Below are positions 19,430 to 27,266 of a stretch of 32,247 nt of DNA, piece by piece. Source of the DNA: an uncultured Lachnospiraceae bacterium (GTDB lineage Bacteria > Bacillota > Clostridia > Lachnospirales > Lachnospiraceae). A program made the position numbers and the translations under genes. The stretch spans positions 1 through 32,247 of the forward strand of contig CAJOIL010000016.1 in the NCBI GenBank assembly GCA_905234525.1. The letters are read 5' to 3'. A model generated the notes under the pieces. That model worked only from the letters and a program-made list of their open reading frames with translations. It was not told the DNA's origin and made no database searches. Each line of letters opens with the position of its first letter. Position 1 is the first letter of the stretch.

Positions 19430-20143
19430 TCATTTACCCTTGTTCACCATTCCTAAGTGCATCTCTCTCATGCCCTCAACCTCATCGCAGACAGGCTTAA
19501 AGTCACAATGACCGCAGTCTGTTGCAAGTCCGTCATATATATGGGTAAGAGATTTTGTAATGTCATCTGCTTTCTTAGCATACTCACTTAGAGCATTAAC
19601 AGTATCCATATCTGTGATAAATATTATACGTACATTAAGCACGTGGTCTATTGCTTTATATTTATCCAAGTAAGCCTTACCAATCGCCGAGAAATTAATT
19701 CCCTTAGCCTTAGCCTGCTTACTTATTCTAACCTGCTCCTGATTACTGCCGGCGGACACTCTCACCATATATCCCTTCGGATAAACATGATATCTTGCAA
19801 ACTCCATATCACGGATGGCATTATACGCTTCTTCCGATTCACCAATCTCTTCCGTCTTAATAATGACAATACGCGCAAACGGTGTATCAGAGCTCATCTC
19901 GGTAATATCCTTACCTACCAGAAAAATACCGTCTTCATCCATAATATCCGATGTGGTAACAAGCGTATAGTTGGTAGAGGGATTATTCCCTCCGCCAAGC
20001 TCAAATACGCTGTCCTTCATCATAACAAGTTCACTATTCTCATTCACAGGCCAAGACTTCTTGGCATTATCCGTTATATCAACAATGCCTGCTTTCTTAG
20101 TCTCATCAAGCACAGTATTAATGATGCTGTTATATAACTCCAT
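19430..20143 (-). CDS. Stand-alone acetyl-CoA synthase (ACS/CdhC) central-domain-like protein
   Basis: 237 aa. FELGGGNNPSTNYTLV, VGKDITEM, YMVRVSAGSNQEQVRISKQAKAKGINFSAIGKAYLDKYKAIDHVLNVRIIFITDMDTV and DCGHCDFKPVC resemble the ACS beta central region and the start of the A-cluster Cys motif. Confidence 0.65.
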   Translation of the reverse strand: MELYNSIINTVLDETKKAGIVDITDNAKKSWPVNENSELVMMKDSVFELGGGNNPSTNYTLVTTSDIMDEDGIFLVGKDITEMSSDTPFARIVIIKTEEIGESEEAYNAIRDMEFARYHVYPKGYMVRVSAGSNQEQVRISKQAKAKGINFSAIGKAYLDKYKAIDHVLNVRIIFITDMDTVNALSEYAKKADDITKSLTHIYDGLATDCGHCDFKPVCDEVEGMREMHLGMVNKGK

Positions 20144-20158
20144 GATTATTCTCCGTTG

Positions 20159-20325
20159 CTAGTACACCATTTACCAATTACCTTCACATTCTGCTTGCCA
20201 GAATTCCCTGTTACTGCGTTGCTTTCAATCGACGATGCACACGCATCGCCTCTCTCAAGCGCCTTGTAACCGGGAAATTCTGATCTTCGCAATAATGTAC
20301 AGTTAATTGGTGCATGGTGTACTAG
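20159..20325. repeat. Long nested hairpin element with 12-bp perfect terminal inverted repeats
   Basis: CTAGTACACCAT..ACCAATTA / TAATTGGT..ATGGTGTACTAG outer stem, CAGAATT.CCC.GTTAC middle stem, CGATGC-acac-GCATCG apical stem. Confidence 0.85.
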
Positions 20326-20477
20326 AAATTAAAATCAACCTTCTTGCGGTCAAATATCTCATTAACACGACGATATGCCCACTCCATGAGCTTCTGATCC
20401 AAGTTCCAGAAATAAACCGCAAAGAGTATTAATACTACAGCTATAAGAAAGCAAAATAGTTTCTTAATAATCTTCAT
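20322..20477 (-). CDS. Micro membrane protein (51 aa) 3' of the activator gene
   Basis: Hand translation MKIIKKLFCFLIAVVLILFAVYFWNLDQKLMEWAYRRVNEIFDRKKVDFNF*. One TM. Below the ORF-track cutoff. Similar in layout to the protein at 25276-25503. Confidence 0.65.
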   Translation of the reverse strand: MKIIKKLFCFLIAVVLILFAVYFWNLDQKLMEWAYRRVNEIFDRKKVDFNF

Positions 20478-20480
20478 CAG

Positions 20481-21275
20481 TTACTTCACCGATCCTTTCT
20501 GACGTGCGTACTCAGCTGCACCGAGTGCTCCCATAAGCTGTGGGTCAGTCTTAAGCTCTACAACCTTAAGCTTAAGTACTTGCTCGATTGCTTTCTTAAG
20601 ACCATCATTCTTAGCACAACCACCTGTAAGTGTAACAGAATCTGTTGCACCGGCCTTCTTAGCCATAACGAAGCATCTCTTAGCAACTGACATCTCAATA
20701 CCTGCTGCAATCTCATCCATTGCCTTACCTTCACCAACAAGTGTAATAACCTCTGACTCAGCAAATACTGTACACTGTGCTGAGATAGGTACTACATTCT
20801 TAGCGCTAAGTGAAAGTCTTGAGAACTCAGATAATGACATCTCAAATGATCTTGCCATTGCCTCGAAGAAACGTCCCGTACCTGCCGAACATTTATCATT
20901 CATAGCGAAGTTCTTAACAGTTCCGTCATCATCAATAGCGATACCCTTGATATCCTGTCCGCCGATATCAATGATAGCCTTTGCCTTAGGGTCTGTTACA
21001 TGAACGCCCATTGCGTGACAACTAATCTCTGAAATATTCTCATCAGCGAAAGGAACCTTATTACGTCCGTATCCTGTACCGATAAGATAAGCTAAGTCCT
21101 TAGAAGTCTTAAGACCGTCAACCTTGCCTACTACCTCTTCCATTGCTACTTTGGCAGATTCCTCAGCATTAATCTTAGATTTAATTGTTGTGTCTGCCAT
21201 AATCTTACCATTCTCATCAAGAATAATTGCCTTTGTATAGGTACTACCTACATCACATCCTCCGTAATACTTCAT
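20481..21275 (-). CDS. 2-hydroxyacyl-CoA dehydratase activator (HgdC/FldI/BadFG-type ATPase)
   Basis: GGCDVGSTYTKAIILD, IIDIGGQDIKGI, NDKCSAGTGRFFEAMA, ISAQCTVFAESEVI. Two conserved Cys for the bridging [4Fe-4S]. Confidence 0.95.
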   Translation of the reverse strand: MKYYGGCDVGSTYTKAIILDENGKIMADTTIKSKINAEESAKVAMEEVVGKVDGLKTSKDLAYLIGTGYGRNKVPFADENISEISCHAMGVHVTDPKAKAIIDIGGQDIKGIAIDDDGTVKNFAMNDKCSAGTGRFFEAMARSFEMSLSEFSRLSLSAKNVVPISAQCTVFAESEVITLVGEGKAMDEIAAGIEMSVAKRCFVMAKKAGATDSVTLTGGCAKNDGLKKAIEQVLKLKVVELKTDPQLMGALGAAEYARQKGSVK

Positions 21276-21340
21276 TGTTAACCTCCTGTATTCCTTAAAG
21301 TTATTTTTATTATTATGGCCTGAGCCACATTAAATACTAC

Positions 21341-23119
21341 TTACCAGCTCGCGTCGTCTTCGAAGTCTACAAGTGACGGATCAAGCGGCTCTTCTCTCAT
21401 AACTGTTCTCATATATTCGTTGACCTTCGAGCGCATATCCTTTCTTGATACTGTACGAGGATCCATTAAATCGTGCTCAATCCAGATAAGACGTACGCCG
21501 TGCTCTCTGGCTTGATCATCGAAAAGACCGTTAAGTGTTGACATGTTCTTACAAGATACATGCTGATACATAATTACGATATCAGGCTTCCATATCTCAA
21601 CCTGTCTCCAAAGCTCTGTAAGAACGTGATCGTATCCACCGTTAGTATGGCGTCTCATAACCATTCTCTCATATAGCCTTGCCATATCTCTTAAGGCTTC
21701 TTCCTTATCCTCTGTCTCAAGAGGTCTTGTATAGTTAAGACTCTCCATCTCAACAAGTACGTTGATACCCCAGCAGTTAGCAAGCCAGTTAGAGAAGTTA
21801 GCATAGTAGTGAGCCGGTACTGACCATACGATTGCACGGTGACGCATCTTGCCTCTCCACGGCTCTTCTCTGTTCTCATAGGCTTCCATCATCATCTTGT
21901 CAACCTTCTCGAAGGTATCCATGATACGTGGATCAAGTCCGCCATCCATCTCGTAATTCCACTTGCGGAATAATTCATAACAAGGACCGATAAGCTGTGG
22001 ATAAGGAGTCTGGTTAACTTCCCATTTCTGAAGCTCGTATTGAGTCTCCTTATTGAATCTCTTCATTGCCGTAAAGTATGCATCCCAGTTCCACTTAGCA
22101 CCTGTCTGCTCTTCTATGAACTTGATACAGCCTTTAATATCTTCTACAGCCTCTTCCATGATACTCTCATCTTCATATCTGACAGGAAATGCAAGATGAT
22201 ATGTCGGAAGGTCTTTAAATCTTCTTGATGTATAGCTTGATGCCATAACCGAACCATCACAAGGCATTGAACTTGAAATAAAGCAAGCACCCATATGAGG
22301 TAACGCATCAATAACACATGCTCCCGATTCTGATGTAGGAACCGGACATGTATCTGAAGGAAGTCCATACGACTCAACTGCATCAATATAAGGCATACAA
22401 GCAAGCTGATCAATCTCTGATAATAAGAATACCGGCATAAGCTGATATGGTATTCCGACAAGATCAGGGAAGCCTGCCATAATCTGTGCCATTGTCATCT
22501 CATCAACAAGCACAACCTTCTTAGATAATTCTTCACTGTTACCGCCCTTAACATCAGCCTTCATTAAGAATACAAGATTCTCAGCAACATATCTGAATAT
22601 TGCATAAATAAGCTCGTGATGCATCTTCAGTGCCTTGCCGCGAAGTCCGAGTGTATTCTTGTCCATAAAGCTGTGGCAACAGAAATATGATATCATCCAA
22701 CGATAATGAAGTGCTCCGTTAAGTGCAGGAACTAAGTCTTTGCTGAAGGTTGCAAGAAGCATACCCCACATTCTTGCCCACTCATAGAAATCAACAGCTG
22801 TATCCTTAACACCTCTGAACTCTCTTCGAACGGTTGCCATCTTACCACTTTGATACAATTTACCAAGCTGCTTCTCACCATTCTTAAGAAAATCAACCCA
22901 TTCGGAAGCGTCCATATTCTTGGCAAGATCTGCTTCCTTCTTCCATCTCTTCTTCGTAGCTTTGAAGTCCTTTTTGATATTTGCAGCTACACCGGGCCAA
23001 TCAGTCTCCTTGACCATATCAACAATTATCTTACCGACTTCTTTGAGATTCTCTCCCTGAAGCTTGAAGTTCATATGATCTTTCATTTTGAAAAATTTAG
23101 GATTAGGATATTTGCTCAC
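21341..23119 (-). CDS. 2-hydroxyacyl-CoA dehydratase family protein, large (592 aa) subunit, copy 2
   Basis: GLPSDTCPVPTSESGACV, PCDGSVMASS, NCWGINVLVEMESL, DIVIMYQHVSCKNM. C-terminus MREEPLDPSLVDFEDDASW shared with 25527-27266. Confidence 0.85.
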   Translation of the reverse strand: MSKYPNPKFFKMKDHMNFKLQGENLKEVGKIIVDMVKETDWPGVAANIKKDFKATKKRWKKEADLAKNMDASEWVDFLKNGEKQLGKLYQSGKMATVRREFRGVKDTAVDFYEWARMWGMLLATFSKDLVPALNGALHYRWMISYFCCHSFMDKNTLGLRGKALKMHHELIYAIFRYVAENLVFLMKADVKGGNSEELSKKVVLVDEMTMAQIMAGFPDLVGIPYQLMPVFLLSEIDQLACMPYIDAVESYGLPSDTCPVPTSESGACVIDALPHMGACFISSSMPCDGSVMASSYTSRRFKDLPTYHLAFPVRYEDESIMEEAVEDIKGCIKFIEEQTGAKWNWDAYFTAMKRFNKETQYELQKWEVNQTPYPQLIGPCYELFRKWNYEMDGGLDPRIMDTFEKVDKMMMEAYENREEPWRGKMRHRAIVWSVPAHYYANFSNWLANCWGINVLVEMESLNYTRPLETEDKEEALRDMARLYERMVMRRHTNGGYDHVLTELWRQVEIWKPDIVIMYQHVSCKNMSTLNGLFDDQAREHGVRLIWIEHDLMDPRTVSRKDMRSKVNEYMRTVMREEPLDPSLVDFEDDASW

Positions 23120-24318
23120 TATGCGGCACCTCCTTTCCCTTTACGTATTCTCTTAATCTCAAGTGCTTCAACGAAAGCTTGGAATCTCGTACGAAGCTGA
23201 CCTGAACTACGTACATTGTACGGTCTGTCAATCGAAAGCACGGGCCAATCATATTCTTGCTGTAATATATGAGATGCCAATGCTCTCTCAAATGCCCAGA
23301 AATCACAGAACTTCATCTGCTCATATATGATTCCGTCTGCTTTGTATTCTCTTGCAAGATAATCAGCAGTCTTACGTCTCTGTTGAACCTTCTCTTCACT
23401 CATATATCTTGCACATTCTGATGTCTTCATATAATGACGTACTATCTGCGGCAAGATTTCTTTGTCCTTATCAATAACAATCTCTTCACGACCGGGCTTA
23501 GAGCCATAGCAATATCGATCTGCAACAACAAATGCTCCGGCCTCTTCGATAAGCTTAGTAAAATCAAGATCATCCACTTCAGAGCCAACAACCGCAACTC
23601 TTGCTCGATACCATGGCTTTGGATCAGGCTTACGATTCTTTATCTCTTCCAATGTCTCTTCCAGCTTAGGAAGTATAAGCGATGTCGGACAGCAATATGA
23701 CACAAGAGACAATACGTGAAATTCATATCCTGTAATCGGTGGATTGTCTTTCTTACGCATATCACCAATCTCAGTCATAACACGACACAGCTTATTGTGC
23801 TCTTCTACAGCCTTAAGTAACGCATCATCAGACGTATCTGCGCCACACTTCTCCTCTAATACATCAAGTACGCGAAGACGCATCTGCTTCGTCATAGCTC
23901 TGACTGTATAATCTTCAATCTTATACGGAATGTCCGCATGAGTTACGAAGAAATTCTCCTTATCATTAATCTTAAGAATCTCCATATGCTCATAGCATCT
24001 GTTCATTGCACCGCAAGCATCAACACCGGCAATTCCGTCTAAGAATTGATAGCCGCCTTCAATGCCTCTCTCAAGCAACGTTCTTGCAAATTCACAGGTA
24101 TAATTACTCATGTAATAAGTAGATATATCTATGGATGAAGAGCGTGGTGCACGAAGTCTGACAGAGAAGCAATTATCCACATTAAGAAGAACCTCCGGCA
24201 TGTGGTAACAGGTATAGCCTATTGCTTTCTGCCCATCCTTCTGGGCTTGTCTTACCAGATCATTGTCCGCATTATCAAGTAAATTCTCGAACTCGATCAA
24301 GTATTTTAAATCTTTCAA
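23119..24318 (-). CDS. 2-hydroxyacyl-CoA dehydratase family protein, small (399 aa) subunit, copy 2
   Basis: AIGYTCYHMPEVLLN, CFSVRLRAPRSSS, YYMSNYTCEFARTLLE, DACGAMNRCYEHM, VADRYCYGSKPGRE, DGIIYEQMKFCDFW. Confidence 0.88.
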   Translation of the reverse strand: MKDLKYLIEFENLLDNADNDLVRQAQKDGQKAIGYTCYHMPEVLLNVDNCFSVRLRAPRSSSIDISTYYMSNYTCEFARTLLERGIEGGYQFLDGIAGVDACGAMNRCYEHMEILKINDKENFFVTHADIPYKIEDYTVRAMTKQMRLRVLDVLEEKCGADTSDDALLKAVEEHNKLCRVMTEIGDMRKKDNPPITGYEFHVLSLVSYCCPTSLILPKLEETLEEIKNRKPDPKPWYRARVAVVGSEVDDLDFTKLIEEAGAFVVADRYCYGSKPGREEIVIDKDKEILPQIVRHYMKTSECARYMSEEKVQQRRKTADYLAREYKADGIIYEQMKFCDFWAFERALASHILQQEYDWPVLSIDRPYNVRSSGQLRTRFQAFVEALEIKRIRKGKGGAA

Positions 24319-24337
24319 GTAAAACCCCTCCCCTCTT

Positions 24338-25102
24338 TTAATTAATTATATCAAGACTCTTAAGTGCTTTCCTTGCACCTGTAAGAATCTTAGCATCACT
24401 TGGTAATTCAAAAGAACTCATACCCTCTATGTCATTCTCGACCAAGACATCATCTGCCCCTATTACAGTAAGCAGTGGTATACCGTCAAGCAGACTCTCA
24501 TCAAGTGTCTCGGGATGCAGGATACGATTAAGTACCGCACCGGATTTGTCTGCCATAACGAGCTCTTTGGATACCTTATCTATTGTCTTAATAATCTCAA
24601 TACCTTTGCGGCTCTGGTCAGATACTAACAGTAAATGTGTAACCTTCTCCATTACGCGCCTGTTAATCTGCTCGATTCCGGCCTCGCCGTCAATTACAAC
24701 ATAATCGAATTCTTCAGCAAGCATACTGATAACTTGTCTGAGATATGTATTAATAGCGCAATAACACCCTGCTGCCTCAGGTCGCCCGATTGCAAGAAAT
24801 GCAAATCCCTTATCTTCGTTCATGGCATCAAGCAAACGGAATTTGGCTTCTGCCAATATATCCTGTGTCTCACTCATGCCTTCTGTTACATCCTTGGCAA
24901 CCTTAAGCCTGATATCATCAAGTGTATATTTGGCTTCGACGCCGAGAGCAACGGATAAGCCAATTGCAGGATCGGCATCTATTGCAAGAATCTTCTTATC
25001 CGGAAATTCCTCCGTCAGAATTCTAACAATAGCGGCTGATAAGGACGTCTTGCCTACACCGCCTTTGCCTGATAAGGCAATAACGGTTGATTTATGTCCC
25101 AT
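24338..25102 (-). CDS. CooC-like P-loop ATPase (nickel insertion accessory / MinD superfamily)
   Basis: Deviant Walker A SGKGGVGKTSLSAAIVRIL, IDADPAIGLSVALG, GRPEAAGCYCAINTYLRQVI (CooC CxC), VVIDGEAGIEQINRRV. Confidence 0.88.
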   Translation of the reverse strand: MGHKSTVIALSGKGGVGKTSLSAAIVRILTEEFPDKKILAIDADPAIGLSVALGVEAKYTLDDIRLKVAKDVTEGMSETQDILAEAKFRLLDAMNEDKGFAFLAIGRPEAAGCYCAINTYLRQVISMLAEEFDYVVIDGEAGIEQINRRVMEKVTHLLLVSDQSRKGIEIIKTIDKVSKELVMADKSGAVLNRILHPETLDESLLDGIPLLTVIGADDVLVENDIEGMSSFELPSDAKILTGARKALKSLDIIN

Positions 25103-25132
25103 GTTATTCCCTCCTATTAAGTGTTATTCCGT

Positions 25133-25264
25133 AACTTATGACCTCCTTGCCCTGTATCCTGCACCTACCTTCGATCCAAGCACCTCTGTTCCGGCTGACG
25201 AAAGCCTACACAGAGGTCTTGGCATCTCAGTCCGGAACGTATATTTTCTGCAAGGTCATAAGTT
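25133..25264. repeat. Long nested hairpin element between the micro membrane protein and the CooC-like gene
   Basis: Outer arms AACTTATGACC..TTGC / GCAAGGTCATAAGTT, inner CCAAGcACCTCTGT (25176-25189) / ACAGAGGTCTTGG, apical GGCT-gacgaa-AGCC. Confidence 0.85.
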
Positions 25265-25275
25265 CGTCGTAGTTA

Positions 25276-25503
25276 TTAACCAACTGTCCTCTCCTTGACC
25301 TCCGAGTCAGGCATAACATTAGCCTTATCTGTATACGGCGTCAAGGTGTTATCCTTACGCTTCATCTTATCGTAACGAGCAACTGCGTTAGGCTCCCAGA
25401 CATAATATAGGAATTTGCCGTCAAGGTCAAAATAGAACACCAAAAACAGAACAACATATCCTATTCCGGCAATCAATAACAATTTACCAAGAAACTTCTT
25501 CAT
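25276..25503 (-). CDS. Micro membrane protein (75 aa)
   Basis: MKKFLGKLLLIAGIGYVVLFLVFYFDLDGKFLYYVWEPNAVARYDKMKRKDN... Start at 25503 with AGGAGGG RBS is better than the track start at 25533. Confidence 0.7.
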   Translation of the reverse strand: MKKFLGKLLLIAGIGYVVLFLVFYFDLDGKFLYYVWEPNAVARYDKMKRKDNTLTPYTDKANVMPDSEVKERTVG

Positions 25504-25526
25504 AAATATACCCTCCTTATGACCTA

Positions 25527-27266
25527 TTACCAACTAGCATCATCATCAAAATCAACAAGTGTAGGATCGAGCGGTTCTTCTCCCATAACTGTTGTCATAT
25601 AATCATTAATGATTGAGCGAATCTCTTTCCTTGAAACTGTACGCTTATCAGGCAATGCATGAGGAACCCATATAGCGTGAATGTTACGCTTACGGAATTC
25701 ATCCTCGAACATACCCTTGATTCCCTGCATTCCTTTACACTGAAGCTGGTCGTACATGATAACCATATCACAATTGAACTTCTCCATGTAATCCCATAGC
25801 TGGAATATATGCTCGTGACCACCGACTGCCATGGAACGCATCGGAGCAAGCTCATTATATCTTGCCAAATCGTCTAATGCATGCTCATATGTATCGGTAC
25901 GAATTGTCTTATCGAACATAAGTGAGTCCATATTAATAATTGTATTGATACCCCAGCAATTGTATGCCCACGTACACCAGTTAGAATAGTACAGCGGTGC
26001 ACATGACCAAGCAATGGCACGGTGACGAGTCTTAGGGAATGTCTCAATCTTATTCTCAACACACTTATTCAAAATCTTCTTAACATGCGAATCTACTTCA
26101 TGCCAAATCGGTCTGTCACCATCCTGTGAATAGTAGATACGATAAAGTGCCTGTGCAACACCGTTAATCGGATAATAAGGTGTGTTAGCCGCAACATCCC
26201 ATTTCTCACGTTCGAATTCGGTAAGCTCATTCTGAGCCTCTGCATGCTTCTTAAACTCTTCCCAATTAAACGGTTCGCCTGTCTCCTTCTCAATAAACTT
26301 CCAGCACTGCTCAATCTCTTCCATACAATGCTTATGATTCAAAGGATCATCAAATCTCATAGGCTGCGGCATTGCAAAGAGCGGTCTGTCAAGGAACCAG
26401 TCGGTAATAATAGATGTAGCAACCGAACCGTCACAAGCCTCATTACTTGTAACCATAACAGGACTGTAATCAGGATAATCATCCAATACAAAAATTCCCG
26501 ATTCTGCTTGACACATAGGACAAGGATCTGCAGGAAGTCCAATTGACTGCATTGCATCAATATAATTAAGAACCGTCTTGTTATTAACGTGACATGATAC
26601 AAAGTAAGGTATCATCTGAAGAGCAACATCATCAAATCTATCTCTCCATCCGTAGAATATATTACCGGATACTGTCTCATCATGAGCAATCGTCTTCTTC
26701 CAGTATTGATTCTCTTCACCCATATGCAGCTTCTTATCAGCAGAGAACATACGCATGAACTGACGAATAGTCTCACTAACCATTCCACGATAGTGCCATG
26801 CAGAAGCCTTAAGCGCTTCACCTCTTAAGCCTTCCATTCCACGATCGAACCAGTGCATAACCGAAAGGTATGTCTGGCCCATCCAACGATATCTCCATAC
26901 ACCCTTGAAGAATGTAAGCGGTTCATCGCCCTTAAGAATGTCCATAACCATATGAACATAGTTATACATCCATATCATATGAAAATAATAAAAAGTATCC
27001 TTAACGCCACGCCACTCACGATGCTTATAAAGACCTGTATTACCTAAATATAAATCGCCAAGCCTTCTCTCTTCATGTGGCTTACCATATAAGAAATCAT
27101 TCCAAACCTTATTCCAATCACGATTCTCTCTACGCTCCTGAATATCATTGCGCATATCCATTCTCTTATTATGGATTGTACCGTCATTAGCGTCTCTTAC
27201 AACCTTCTTACCAATTTGAACTGCAGAAAACTGATCCAAAAATCCTCTAAGATTAAATTTCTTCAT
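25527..27266 (-). CDS. 2-hydroxyacyl-CoA dehydratase family protein, large (579 aa) subunit, copy 1
   Basis: GLPADPCPMCQAESG, ACDGSVATS, NCWGINTIINMDSL, DMVIMYDQLQCKGM, MGEEPLDPTLVDFDDDASW. Confidence 0.85.
   Translation of the reverse strand: MKKFNLRGFLDQFSAVQIGKKVVRDANDGTIHNKRMDMRNDIQERRENRDWNKVWNDFLYGKPHEERRLGDLYLGNTGLYKHREWRGVKDTFYYFHMIWMYNYVHMVMDILKGDEPLTFFKGVWRYRWMGQTYLSVMHWFDRGMEGLRGEALKASAWHYRGMVSETIRQFMRMFSADKKLHMGEENQYWKKTIAHDETVSGNIFYGWRDRFDDVALQMIPYFVSCHVNNKTVLNYIDAMQSIGLPADPCPMCQAESGIFVLDDYPDYSPVMVTSNEACDGSVATSIITDWFLDRPLFAMPQPMRFDDPLNHKHCMEEIEQCWKFIEKETGEPFNWEEFKKHAEAQNELTEFEREKWDVAANTPYYPINGVAQALYRIYYSQDGDRPIWHEVDSHVKKILNKCVENKIETFPKTRHRAIAWSCAPLYYSNWCTWAYNCWGINTIINMDSLMFDKTIRTDTYEHALDDLARYNELAPMRSMAVGGHEHIFQLWDYMEKFNCDMVIMYDQLQCKGMQGIKGMFEDEFRKRNIHAIWVPHALPDKRTVSRKEIRSIINDYMTTVMGEEPLDPTLVDFDDDASW

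Noticed and set aside
19643-20137. 164-aa plus-strand ORF opposite the ACS-like gene
   Set aside because: Shadow ORF; the minus-strand protein has family-level motifs and an operon context.
25133-25264. Cobalamin or NiCo riboswitch upstream of the CooC-like gene
   Set aside because: I looked for the B12-box (GCCACTG-type) and NiCo-type conserved junction sequences and did not see them. Kept only as an unclassified hairpin element.
24822-25298. 158-aa plus-strand ORF spanning the CooC 5' end and the intergenic hairpin
   Set aside because: Mostly antisense to CooC and running through a palindromic region; no recognisable domain.
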